From: Pseudomonas marginalis
GTDB taxonomy: Bacteria > Pseudomonadota > Gammaproteobacteria > Pseudomonadales > Pseudomonadaceae
Direction of reading: 5' to 3'
Assembly: GCF_900105325.1 (NCBI RefSeq)
Contig: NZ_FNSU01000003.1
Location: 4,506,001 to 4,570,000 of the forward strand
Length of the DNA: 64,000 nucleotides
Shown piece after piece: positions 36,339-44,383 of the stretch. Position 1 is the first letter of the stretch. Each line of letters begins with the position of its first letter. Made by a program: the position numbers and the translations under genes. The notes below the pieces were generated by a model that worked only from the letters and a program-made list of their open reading frames with translations, was not told the DNA's origin and made no database searches.

Positions 36339-36638
36339 ATGACTCGCCAACACCTCAGCCAACTGCGTGTATCGCCACTGCGTATGCAACAGGGGCTGTT
36401 TGCCAGCCTGGCCCTGATGGTCACGCTGATTGCAGGCCAGCAGATGCAACATTGGCAGCAGAGTCAGCCCCAAGCCCCGCAATTCGAACGTCCGGTAATG
36501 ACCCAGACCCATTTCAGTTCCATTGAGAGCCGTGCCGTCGGGAGCGTTTCTGCCGATGTGACCGCCAAGCAATTGAGAGTGGCCGATCAGGACTCCACCC
36601 TGGGCGAGCTGCCAACCCAAGAGCGTTGGGTGTTCTAG
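36339..36638 (+). CDS. Small single-pass membrane protein, function unknown
   Basis: A 99-residue protein with a short basic N-terminus, one hydrophobic helix (about 19-34) and a polar, Gln-rich periplasmic tail (QQMQHWQQSQPQAPQFE). I chose ATG 36339, which follows GGGAGA; an in-frame ATG at 36321 lacks a ribosome site. A sigma-54 promoter lies just upstream. It has no family I recognise and holds the position of P. aeruginosa PA5482. Confidence 0.7.
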   Translation: MTRQHLSQLRVSPLRMQQGLFASLALMVTLIAGQQMQHWQQSQPQAPQFERPVMTQTHFSSIESRAVGSVSADVTAKQLRVADQDSTLGELPTQERWVF

Positions 36639-36719
36639 GCAAAAACGTCGGACGCTTGTGTTGAGCGCCTGAACGGTATCACCGCTGTTACCTTTTATAG
36701 AAGCGTAAGGAGAATCACC

Positions 36720-36884
36720 ATGTTGAGTTGGGCAATCACATTTCTGATCATCGCCATTGTGGCCGCAGTCCTGGGCTTCGGTGGTATCGCGGGCACCGCC
36801 ACGGGTATCGCCAAGATTCTGTTTGTGGTCTTCCTGGTGATGTTCATTGCTTCGTTCTTCTTTGGTCGTCGCGGCCGAGGCTGA
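36720..36884 (+). CDS. DUF1328 family small membrane protein (YtjA-like)
   Basis: A 54-residue, almost wholly hydrophobic protein with two membrane helices (about 3-22 and 30-48) and a basic C-terminus (GRRGRG). The Gly/Ala-rich turn GFGGIAGTATGIAKILF is the DUF1328 hallmark. A strong ribosome site (AAGGAG) precedes it. Its stop lies two bases before the Ivy-like gene, so the two are probably co-translated. Relatives respond to osmotic or envelope stress; function unproven. Confidence 0.9.
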   Translation: MLSWAITFLIIAIVAAVLGFGGIAGTATGIAKILFVVFLVMFIASFFFGRRGRG

Positions 36885-36886
36885 AA

Positions 36887-37354
36887 ATGACCACTTTGTC
36901 CCTCAAAGCGATTGCTGCCGCTGTGCTCTTGGGCGGCAGCGGCTTCGCGATGGCCGCCAATGACGGTCAGTCGCGGGCCAACGAACTGCTCAGCGCGGAT
37001 CCGCAGTACCGCGAGACCTGGCAAGGCGTGGTGAAGAAAGAAGAGCGCCTGCCGGAATGGGTCTTGAACCTGTCGGGCACGGCCGAGCAGATGAATGCCG
37101 TGGAAGAAGATGGCGATAAGTACTTGGTGGGGCCGCTCTGCGAAACTGCGGATACGTGCCTTAACAAGCGCCTGATCGTCGCCTTCAGCCTCGACAAGGA
37201 AGATGCCTACGCCATGTTGGTGGAAGTCCCTGCCGGTTTGCCGGCGGACAAGTCTCCGACGCGGCATGCCGATTACCGGTTTATCGGTAAGCCGGACGAA
37301 GGCATGCAGAAGCTGCTGATGGAGCAGCTGAAGAAAGATCCGAATTGGTACTAG
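36887..37354 (+). CDS. Periplasmic Ivy-family lysozyme inhibitor
   Basis: A 155-residue exported protein with a signal peptide ending GFAMA. The loop GPLCETADTCLNKRL has the Cys-x5-Cys spacing of the Ivy loop (CKPHDC in E. coli) that plugs the active site of c-type lysozymes, but its central residues differ. Ivy proteins protect against host lysozyme and may also check the cell's own lytic transglycosylases. Its neighbours are envelope-stress genes. Inhibition of lysozyme by this copy is inferred. Confidence 0.8.
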   Translation: MTTLSLKAIAAAVLLGGSGFAMAANDGQSRANELLSADPQYRETWQGVVKKEERLPEWVLNLSGTAEQMNAVEEDGDKYLVGPLCETADTCLNKRLIVAFSLDKEDAYAMLVEVPAGLPADKSPTRHADYRFIGKPDEGMQKLLMEQLKKDPNWY

Positions 37355-37396
37355 GTTGCGTCTGACGGGTCTGTCGTCTGCGCGATCAGCGTCCAT

Positions 37397-37448
37397 AGAA
37401 AGAAGCCTCTCGCTTCTTTCTGTCTGCATCCCCCGCCAAGGGGGATGC
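37397..37448 (+). terminator. Tandem hairpins ending the Ivy transcript
   Basis: A perfect 10-base stem (AGAAAGAAGC 37397-37406, GCTTCTTTCT 37412-37421) is followed by a perfect 9-base stem (GCATCCCCC 37426-37434, GGGGGATGC 37440-37448). Only the first has a short pyrimidine tail. Confidence 0.65.
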
Positions 37449-37837
37449 ATGACCAGGGGGCCGGGTTGTTCTGATCAATTGAGATCGGCGTGACCTACGG
37501 GCACAGGGAGTGCCTGCGCAAGGGCCAGGTCAGGTGAAAAGCTGCGACGCAGGTTCACAAGCCCACGGCTTGCTGAACTTGCGGCGGGCTTGTGACTCTT
37601 ATTCCCGCCTCCTATGCCGCCCATAGCCACAAATCCTGATTTTGCTTTCGACCAACCATTACTGGGTGTGTCGGGGCGACCATCTATCGAGAAAGTTTTG
37701 CTCGCGCCATAGGACGTTTCCGACGCTCGACGGCAGAGTTCCCCGGCATTTCTGCCAACCTCTCCAAGACCTGCAAAATCTCTGCGGGAGCCTGAATTGG
37801 CAGGTTCACGGCATATTCACCGGACAAAATGTCACAT

Positions 37838-37865
37838 TTGAACTGACCGTTCGGACAGTTATTAT
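37838..37865 (+). promoter_or_regulatory. Sigma-70-type promoter upstream of gltP
   Basis: TTGAAC (37838-37843), a 16-base spacer and TATTAT (37860-37865). Start expected near 37872, giving a long leader. Confidence 0.55.
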
Positions 37866-38081
37866 GGAAAAAAGTCATGCCGATTTGGCATGGGGTAGGC
37901 GTTTACGGCATTAGACGTCGTCCCCTTGCATGGGAATAGTTGCGCCTTTTTTCGCCTGCCAGTAAGCCATTTCGGCCATGCTGCGGTGACCTTCCATGGA
38001 GGCAGATGCGCACACTTTTTCGCTCTCGAGCGTTGCAGCTGGCGCATTTGCCTTAAGTCCACTTGAAGTAAGGGTAATGAC

Positions 38082-39413
38082 ATGAAGAAGGCAAAGCTAA
38101 GCCTCGCCTGGCAGATCCTCATCGGTTTGGTATTGGGGATCGCAATCGGCGCAGTGCTCAACCATTTCAGTGCTGAAAAGGCCTGGTGGATCAGCAATGT
38201 GTTGCAGCCAGCGGGCGATATCTTTATCCGCCTGATCAAGATGATCGTGATCCCGATTGTGATTTCCTCGTTGATCGTCGGCATTGCCGGTGTCGGTGAC
38301 GCGAAAAAACTCGGGCGCATCGGCGTCAAAACCATCCTTTACTTCGAAGTGGTCACCACCATCGCCATCGTGGTCGGCCTGCTGCTGGCCAACCTTTTCC
38401 ACCCGGGCGCAGGCATCGACATGAGTACCCTGGGTACCGTCGATATTTCCAAGTACCAGGCGACCGCCGCCGAGGTGCAGCATGAGCATGCGTTCATCCA
38501 GACCATCCTCAACCTGATCCCGTCTAACATCTTCGCCGCTGTAGCCCGTGGCGAGATGCTGCCGATCATCTTCTTCTCCGTGCTGTTCGGCCTGGGCTTG
38601 TCGAGCCTCAAGCCGGAGCTGCGCGAGCCGCTGGTGACCATGTTCCAGGGCGTGTCCGAGAGCATGTTCAAAGTCACCCACATGATCATGAAGTACGCCC
38701 CCATCGGCGTATTCGCGCTGATCGCGGTGACCGTGGCCAACTTCGGCTTTGCCTCGCTGCTGCCGCTGGCCAAGCTGGTGATCCTGGTTTACGTCGCCAT
38801 CCTGTTCTTCGCCTTTGCGGTGCTGGGCCTGATCGCTCGCCTGTTCGGCTTCTCGATCCTCAAGCTGATGCGCATCTTCAAGGACGAGTTGGTGCTGGCC
38901 TACTCCACCGCCAGTTCCGAAACTGTGCTGCCGCGTGTGATCGAGAAGATGGAAGCCTACGGCGCGCCCAAGGCCATCTGCAGCTTCGTGGTGCCGACCG
39001 GCTACTCGTTCAATCTCGACGGTTCGACCCTGTACCAGAGCATCGCGGCGATCTTTATCGCCCAGCTGTATGGCATCGACCTATCGATTGGCCAGCAACT
39101 GATGCTGGTATTGACCCTGATGGTCACCTCCAAAGGCATCGCTGGTGTGCCGGGCGTGTCCTTCGTGGTGCTGCTGGCCACCCTGGGCAGCGTGGGTATC
39201 CCGCTGGAAGGCCTGGCCTTCATCGCCGGTGTCGACCGCATCATGGACATGGCCCGTACCGCGCTGAACGTGATCGGCAACGCCCTGGCCGTGCTGGTCA
39301 TCTCGCGCTGGGAAGGCATGTACGACGACGCCAAGGGCGAGCGCTACTGGAACTCCCTGCCGCACTGGCGCACCAAGCAAGCCCTGCCGACTGCCCAAGC
39401 CACTCGCGGCTGA
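38082..39413 (+). CDS. gltP: Glutamate/aspartate:proton symporter
   Basis: A 443-residue member of the dicarboxylate/amino acid:cation symporter family. It has eight helices plus two re-entrant loops; the family signatures are the serine-rich YSTASSETVLP and FVVPTGYSFNLDGSTLYQ, and the substrate-binding helix has NVIGNALAVLVISRWEG. It imports acidic amino acids or C4-dicarboxylates. It resembles E. coli GltP more than DctA, but this cannot be settled by eye. A perfect terminator follows. Confidence 0.9.
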   Translation: MKKAKLSLAWQILIGLVLGIAIGAVLNHFSAEKAWWISNVLQPAGDIFIRLIKMIVIPIVISSLIVGIAGVGDAKKLGRIGVKTILYFEVVTTIAIVVGLLLANLFHPGAGIDMSTLGTVDISKYQATAAEVQHEHAFIQTILNLIPSNIFAAVARGEMLPIIFFSVLFGLGLSSLKPELREPLVTMFQGVSESMFKVTHMIMKYAPIGVFALIAVTVANFGFASLLPLAKLVILVYVAILFFAFAVLGLIARLFGFSILKLMRIFKDELVLAYSTASSETVLPRVIEKMEAYGAPKAICSFVVPTGYSFNLDGSTLYQSIAAIFIAQLYGIDLSIGQQLMLVLTLMVTSKGIAGVPGVSFVVLLATLGSVGIPLEGLAFIAGVDRIMDMARTALNVIGNALAVLVISRWEGMYDDAKGERYWNSLPHWRTKQALPTAQATRG

Positions 39414-39430
39414 TAGCCCGACGGCTGTAA

Positions 39431-39459
39431 GACAAACCCCGGTAAATCCGGGGTTTGTC
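39431..39459 (+). terminator. Terminator hairpin after gltP
   Basis: GACAAACCCCGG (39431-39442), loop TAAAT and CCGGGGTTTGTC (39448-39459) form a perfect 12-base stem. The T-run inside the 3' arm is short. Confidence 0.75.
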
Positions 39460-39510
39460 GTTTCTGTCAGCCCCGCTATCATTCGCCCCATCTTTCGGGG
39501 GATTCAACTG

Positions 39511-40740
39511 ATGCTCAATGGCCTGTGGCTTGGCTTCTTTGTCGTGGCAATGGTGTCAGCACTGGCGCAATGGCTGGTGGGCGGTAACGCCGGGATTTTC
39601 GCGGCGATGGTCGAAAGCATTTTCGCCATGGCCAAATTGTCCGTGGAAGTGATGGTGCTGTTGTTCGGCACCCTGACGTTATGGCTGGGCTTCTTGCGTA
39701 TCGCCGAAAAAGCCGGGATTGTCGAATGGCTGGCCAAGGCCCTGGGCCCGCTGTTCCTGCGCCTGATGCCGGAAGTGCCGGCCGGTCACCCGGCCATTGG
39801 CCTGATCACCCTCAACTTTGCCGCCAACGGCTTGGGCCTGGATAACGCAGCAACACCTATCGGCCTGAAGGCCATGAAGGCGCTGCAAGAGCTCAATCCC
39901 ATCCCTAACACGGCGACTAACGCACAAATCCTGTTCCTGGTGCTCAATGCATCCTCCCTGACCCTGTTGCCGGTGACGATCTTCATGTATCGCGCCCAGC
40001 AAGGTGCGCCCGATCCGACCCTGGTATTCCTGCCGATCCTGCTGGCCACCAGCGCATCCACATTGGTGGGCCTGCTGTCGGTGGCGGTGATGCAGCGCCT
40101 GCGGCTGTGGGACCCGGTGGTGCTGGCCTACCTGGTTCCAGGCGCATTGGTACTGGGTGGGTTCATGGCCCTGCTGGCGACCCTCTCGGCCACCGCATTG
40201 GCCGGGTTGTCGTCAATCCTCGGCAACCTCACGTTGTTCGGCCTGATCATGCTGTTCCTGCTGATCGGCGCGCTGCGCAAGGTTAAGGTCTACGAAGCAT
40301 TTGTCGAAGGCGCCAAGGAAGGCTTCGACGTCGCCAAGAACCTGCTGCCGTACCTGGTGGCGATGCTGTGTGCGGTGGGCGTGTTGCGTGCCTCCGGCGC
40401 GTTGGACCTGGGCCTCGAAGGCATTCGCCATGTGGTGGCCTGGACGGGCATGGACACGCGCTTTGTCGACGCCTTGCCGACGGCGATGGTCAAGCCCTTC
40501 TCCGGCAGCGCGGCCCGGGCGATGTTGATCGAGACCATGCAGACCCAGGGGGTGGACAGCTTCCCGGCGCTGGTGGCGGCGACGATTCAGGGCAGTACGG
40601 AAACCACCTTTTATGTGTTGGCGGTGTACTTCGGTTCGGTGGGCATCCAGCGGGCGCGGCATGCCGTAGGGTGCGCGTTGCTGGCTGAGTTTGCTGGTGT
40701 GGTCGCAGCGATCGCGGTGTGCTACTGGTTCTTTGGCTGA
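39511..40740 (+). CDS. Fused SpmA/SpmB-like nucleoside-recognition (Gate) membrane protein
   Basis: A 409-residue membrane protein in which two Gate-type halves, separate in Bacillus as spore maturation proteins SpmA and SpmB, are joined. The first half contains LNFAANGLGLDNAATPIGLKAMKALQELNP, diagnostic of SpmA; the second half (from about 230) contains PTAMVKPFSGSAARAM and IQGSTETTFYVLAVYFGSVG, diagnostic of SpmB. Pseudomonas does not sporulate, so the role here must be different; transport of a small molecule is a guess. PA5478-like. Confidence 0.9.
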   Translation: MLNGLWLGFFVVAMVSALAQWLVGGNAGIFAAMVESIFAMAKLSVEVMVLLFGTLTLWLGFLRIAEKAGIVEWLAKALGPLFLRLMPEVPAGHPAIGLITLNFAANGLGLDNAATPIGLKAMKALQELNPIPNTATNAQILFLVLNASSLTLLPVTIFMYRAQQGAPDPTLVFLPILLATSASTLVGLLSVAVMQRLRLWDPVVLAYLVPGALVLGGFMALLATLSATALAGLSSILGNLTLFGLIMLFLLIGALRKVKVYEAFVEGAKEGFDVAKNLLPYLVAMLCAVGVLRASGALDLGLEGIRHVVAWTGMDTRFVDALPTAMVKPFSGSAARAMLIETMQTQGVDSFPALVAATIQGSTETTFYVLAVYFGSVGIQRARHAVGCALLAEFAGVVAAIAVCYWFFG

Positions 40741-40750
40741 GGCTTAAATA

Positions 40751-40829
40751 GCTATCGGGAGCAAGCCCCCTCCCACATTCTGAATGTGTTCACAGATCCA
40801 CATGTGGGAGGGGGCTTGCCCCGATGAGG
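40751..40829. repeat. Two REP sequences in outward (tail-to-tail) order
   Basis: A right-hand REP half (GCTATCGGGAGCAAGC... ending CCCTCCCACATT, 40751-40779) is followed by a left-hand half (ATGTGGGAGGGGGCTTGC, 40802-40819). This is the reverse of the usual REPIN order at 21838-21932. The element fills the gap between two convergent genes and reaches within four bases of the lipoprotein stop codon. Confidence 0.85.
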
Positions 40830-40832
40830 CCC

Positions 40833-41444
40833 TCAGCGTTTCACCGCACCATTGCCCTGCTGAACAACCCACTCCACCACCTGCCTGTTCAACTGATCTC
40901 CCGCCAACCCAAACCCGGTCACCACCGCCGGCACTTTGGTGTCAGTCACCGCCTGCTGCACTTCAAACCGCCGGCTGGCAATAATCCGCTGATCACTCCC
41001 ACGCACCAGGCGTGCGTCGAGGCGGATCACCACCGCTACCGCACTGCCCCGGTACTCGCTCTGAAACGCCTGCAACTGCCCGCCCAATTCATAATCGGCC
41101 TGCAGGTTGGTGTCGTCGGTGCTCAACAGCGTTACGCGTCCATCGCGCTGGAACCCGTCCATCAGGCGATTGCGCAGCAGCACCGGCACTGGGTCGCTCC
41201 AGCGTGAGTTCGCATAGCTGCTGATCAAATCGCCATTGGGCACCACGGCGATGCGTGGGCTGTCGAGGAACTCACTGGTCTGCGGCTTGGCCAGGCGCAG
41301 CGACCAATTGACTGGCGCGCCCTGGGTCGTGCCCTGGGCCGTAGGCAGTCGGTAGACGTCCGACGGATCCGCCTTGGGCAGGATCGAACACGCGCTGATC
41401 AGCGCCAAGGCCACAGGGGCGATCATTTGGTAAGCACGCTTCAT
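40833..41444 (-). CDS. PqiC-like ABC transporter auxiliary lipoprotein
   Basis: A 203-residue outer-membrane lipoprotein; the signal sequence ends LISACSILPK. The domain (WSLRLAKPQTSEFLDSPRIAVVP, YANSRWSDPVPVLLRNRLMDGF, ADYELGGQLQAFQS) is the ABC_trans_aux/PqiC family that accompanies MCE transporters. It is the last gene of a four-gene leftward operon and overlaps the MCE gene by four bases. It probably caps the periplasmic MCE channel at the outer membrane. Confidence 0.9.
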   Translation of the reverse strand: MKRAYQMIAPVALALISACSILPKADPSDVYRLPTAQGTTQGAPVNWSLRLAKPQTSEFLDSPRIAVVPNGDLISSYANSRWSDPVPVLLRNRLMDGFQRDGRVTLLSTDDTNLQADYELGGQLQAFQSEYRGSAVAVVIRLDARLVRGSDQRIIASRRFEVQQAVTDTKVPAVVTGFGLAGDQLNRQVVEWVVQQGNGAVKR

Positions 41445-42379
41445 GGCGTGAACTCCTTGTTCTTGTCGCTGCCCAGCAGGTAGCCGCTGGGGTTGGCTTC
41501 CAGGCGGCGAGAGATGGCGCGCAGTGAACCGAGGGTTTCGCGCAGTTCGCGCACGGCCGGCGCCAGTTCGTTGAGGCCCTGCATGCCGCTGTTCACCGAG
41601 TCCTTGTTGTTGGTCAGCAAGGTATTGATGGTGGCGGTGCTTTGCTCAAGGGATTTCATCGCCTGTTCGGCGCTGCCGAAGACCTGCTTGCCTTGATCAC
41701 TGAGCAGGCCATTGGCGTTGCGCATCAGCGCCGTGGTTTGCTCCAGGGCGGCCCCGGCCTGCTTGCTTACCTGCATCAATTGCTGCATCACCACCTTGAT
41801 ATCCCCACGCTGGTCGGCAATCGCGCCGGTGGTTTGTTCCAGATGGTCCAGGGTGTTGCTGAGGCGCTCGACATTCTGCGCGGAGAACATGTCGTTGGCG
41901 TTGTGCAGCAGCAGGTTGATGCTGGTCATCAGGTCGTTGCTGTTATTGAGTAATCGCGCGATCGGCGATGGCGAGGCGATGATCTCCGGCAGGTTGCCGT
42001 CCTTGCCCTTGAGCTCCGGGCTTTGCGGCGTGCCGCCGCTGAGTTGGATGATCGAGGTGCCGGTGATGCCGGTCAGCGCGAGTTTGGCCTGGGTGTCTTC
42101 CTTGATCGGCGTCTGGCCGGCCAGGCGAATGCGCGCGAGTACGCGGCGCGGGTCCTTGGGATCCAGGCGCAGGCTGATGACATCGCCCACCTTGATCCCG
42201 CTGTATTGCACCGAGCTGCCCTGGGACAGACCGCTGACCGCTTCGTTGAAGATCACTTCGTAATCCTGGAAGGCGCTGTCGACGCTGGATTTGGCCAGCC
42301 ACAGGCCAAACAGCATCGCGCCGACCACCACGATCACGCTGAACAGACCGATCATCACATGATGGGCTCGGGTTTCCAT
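41441..42379 (-). CDS. MlaD/MCE-family lipid-binding protein
   Basis: A 312-residue protein with an N-terminal membrane helix (about 8-30), one MCE domain (about 40-115, NEAVSGLSQGSSVQYSGIKVG) and a long helical C-terminal region with coiled-coil heptads (about 165-300). MCE proteins form hexamers that carry lipids across the periplasm; the long helices suggest a needle-like extension rather than the short E. coli MlaD ring. The start at 42379 follows the ATPase stop directly. Confidence 0.92.
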   Translation of the reverse strand: METRAHHVMIGLFSVIVVVGAMLFGLWLAKSSVDSAFQDYEVIFNEAVSGLSQGSSVQYSGIKVGDVISLRLDPKDPRRVLARIRLAGQTPIKEDTQAKLALTGITGTSIIQLSGGTPQSPELKGKDGNLPEIIASPSPIARLLNNSNDLMTSINLLLHNANDMFSAQNVERLSNTLDHLEQTTGAIADQRGDIKVVMQQLMQVSKQAGAALEQTTALMRNANGLLSDQGKQVFGSAEQAMKSLEQSTATINTLLTNNKDSVNSGMQGLNELAPAVRELRETLGSLRAISRRLEANPSGYLLGSDKNKEFTP

Positions 42380-42380
42380 G

Positions 42381-43184
42381 TCATACCTCGTTGAGCGGTT
42401 GAGCGGCATCCAATGCCGCGCGGCCACGGGGGCCGTGGAAATATTCGTGAATCCAGGCGTCGTCCGTTTCCGAGACGATATCGATGGCATCGGCCACCAG
42501 CACCTTCTTCTGCGCCAGCACCGCCACACGGTCGGTGATGGTGTAGAGCGTGTCCAGGTCATGGGTGACCAGGAACACGCTCAGGCCCAGCGCATCACGC
42601 AGGGTCAGGATCAGTTGGTCGAATTGCGCCGCACCAATCGGGTCGAGGCCGGCGGTGGGTTCGTCGAGGAACAGGATGTCCGGGTCCAGTGCCAGGGCGC
42701 GTGCCAGGGCCGCGCGCTTGATCATGCCGCCGGACAGCGAAGCGGGGTATTTGTCGGCCGCCGACAGCGGCAGTCCGGCCAAGGCCAGCTTGACCGCAGC
42801 CAGGTGCTCGGCATCACGGCGGCTGAGCCCGGCATGTTCGATCAGCGGCAGCGCGACGTTCTCGGTCACCGTCAGCGAGGAGAACAGCGCGCCCTTCTGG
42901 AACAGTACGCCAAAGCGCCGTTCCACCAGCGAGCGTTCATGTTCCGGCAGGCTCGGCAGGTTCTTACCGAACACCCGCACTTCGCCTTCACTGGGCCGGC
43001 GCAGGCCGACGATGCTGCGTAGCAGCACTGATTTACCGCTGCCGGATCCGCCGACCACCGCAAGGATTTCGCCCTTGTACAGATCCAGGTCGAGATGCTC
43101 GTGCACGCGTTGGCTGCCAAAGCGATTGCACAGGCCACGCACTTCAATCACCGCCTCGGTGGGCGCACGGTGCAGACGACTCAC
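42381..43184 (-). CDS. MCE transporter ATP-binding protein (MlaF-like)
   Basis: A 267-residue ABC ATPase with Walker A (GGSGSGKS), signature LSGGM, Walker B (ILFLDEPTAGLD) and switch His (VTHDLD). The LSGGM signature and the GVLFQKGALFSSLTV Q-loop are those of MlaF-type ATPases. It overlaps the permease stop by four bases and provides the energy for lipid movement by the MCE complex. Confidence 0.93.
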   Translation of the reverse strand: MSRLHRAPTEAVIEVRGLCNRFGSQRVHEHLDLDLYKGEILAVVGGSGSGKSVLLRSIVGLRRPSEGEVRVFGKNLPSLPEHERSLVERRFGVLFQKGALFSSLTVTENVALPLIEHAGLSRRDAEHLAAVKLALAGLPLSAADKYPASLSGGMIKRAALARALALDPDILFLDEPTAGLDPIGAAQFDQLILTLRDALGLSVFLVTHDLDTLYTITDRVAVLAQKKVLVADAIDIVSETDDAWIHEYFHGPRGRAALDAAQPLNEV

Positions 43185-44329
43185 CAGCCCATCTCCATGA
43201 AGAACAACGCAGCCACCGCATCCAGCACGATCACCACAAAGATCGATTGCACCACGCTGGAGGTGGTGTGGGCGCCGACCGATTCGGCGCTGCCGCTGAC
43301 CTTGAAGCCTTCCAGGCAGCCGATGGCGGCGATCAGGAAGGCGAAGAACGGGGCTTTTACCATGCCCACCAGGAAGTGCTGCACGCCAATGTCCGATTGC
43401 AGCAGCGAGAGGAACATCGCCGGCGAGATGTCCAGGGCCACGGCGCAGACCACGCCGCCGCCGACGATCCCCGCCAGCATCGCCATGAACGTCAGCATCG
43501 GCAGTGCCACCAGCAACGCCAGCACGCGCGGCAATACCAGCAACTCCATCGGGTCCAGGCCCAGGGTGCGGATGGCGTCGATTTCTTCATTGGCCTTCAT
43601 CGAGCCGATTTGCGCGGTAAAGGCGCTGGCGGTGCGACCGGCAATCAGGATGGCGGTGAGCAATACGCCGAATTCCCGTAGGAAAGAGAACGCCACCAGG
43701 TCCACGGTAAAGATCGTTGCGCCAAAGCTCTTGAGCACTGTAGCGCCGAGGAACGCCACGACGGCACCGACCAGAAAGGTCAGCAACGCGACGATGGGCG
43801 CGGCGTCGAGGCCGACCTGTTCAAGATGGGCGACCATCGGCGTCAGGCGCCAGCGCTTGGGCCGGAAAATGCCCCGGGCAAAGGTTTCGAGGATCAGGCC
43901 GATAAAGCCCAGCAGTTGCTTGCTGTCTTGCCAGACCTTGTCCACGGCCGCGCCGATACGCGCCAGCACCTGAATGCCAGTGGCTTCTTCCGGCGCTTTG
44001 TCCGGCACGCAAAAATCGTTGAGGGAGCGGTAGACGGTCTTGAGCAGCGCGCGGTCGGCGGCGGACAGGCTGCAGTCGGTCTGCTCGGCGGATTGTTCGA
44101 TACGGGTGGGCCCCAGCAGCTCCACCAGCAGCGAGGCGCCGGCGGTATCCAGGGCGCCGAGGCCATTGAGATCGATGCGCGCTCCGGCGTCGTATTGGCC
44201 GTCGAGCTTGTCCGACAGCTTCTTCAGGTTTGCGTAGTGGGCAAGCGTCCAGTCCCCTGTAATCCGCAGTAACGGGGGAGCGGTGGACGTATCGAGGTGG
44301 GCTGCGCCGGCCGTAGTACTACTGGTCAT
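43181..44329 (-). CDS. MCE transporter permease (MlaE-like) with N-terminal STAS domain
   Basis: A 382-residue protein. The first about 100 residues resemble a STAS/MlaB-like domain (LDGQYDAGARIDLNGLGALDTAGASLLVEL), and the rest is a MlaE-type permease (LLTAILIAGRTASAFTAQIGSMKANEEIDAIRTLG). In E. coli, MlaB is a separate protein; here it appears fused, and no separate mlaB is nearby. ATG 44329 follows GGAG closely; an upstream GTG at 44356 is an alternative. First gene of the operon. Confidence 0.9.
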   Translation of the reverse strand: MTSSTTAGAAHLDTSTAPPLLRITGDWTLAHYANLKKLSDKLDGQYDAGARIDLNGLGALDTAGASLLVELLGPTRIEQSAEQTDCSLSAADRALLKTVYRSLNDFCVPDKAPEEATGIQVLARIGAAVDKVWQDSKQLLGFIGLILETFARGIFRPKRWRLTPMVAHLEQVGLDAAPIVALLTFLVGAVVAFLGATVLKSFGATIFTVDLVAFSFLREFGVLLTAILIAGRTASAFTAQIGSMKANEEIDAIRTLGLDPMELLVLPRVLALLVALPMLTFMAMLAGIVGGGVVCAVALDISPAMFLSLLQSDIGVQHFLVGMVKAPFFAFLIAAIGCLEGFKVSGSAESVGAHTTSSVVQSIFVVIVLDAVAALFFMEMGW

Positions 44330-44383
44330 AAGCTCCGAGCTTGTCTGGCTATCCACAATTCCTACGTAATAGCACGATCCTGC

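Larger units (their letters stand above)
37355..38081. other. Long intergenic region and gltP leader
   Basis: These 727 bases hold no convincing gene. Two perfect hairpins follow the Ivy gene (separate entry). A 10-base perfect inverted repeat (TCACAAGCCC 37555-37564, GGGCTTGTGA 37586-37595) with a 21-base loop suggests structured RNA. A strong sigma-70 promoter at 37838-37865 would give gltP a leader of about 210 bases whose 5' end forms a CATGCC/GGCATG hairpin (37876-37892). Short frames at 37642-37914 and, on the other strand, 37684-37878 lack coding features. Confidence 0.55.

Noticed and set aside
36651..36719. A second promoter or attenuator between the small membrane gene and DUF1328
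   Set aside because: I could not find convincing -35/-10 elements or a terminator. The three genes may simply be one transcript.
37642..37914. Possible 90-residue gene before gltP
   Set aside because: No ribosome site, irregular composition with many Cys, Arg and His residues, and a strong promoter runs through its end.
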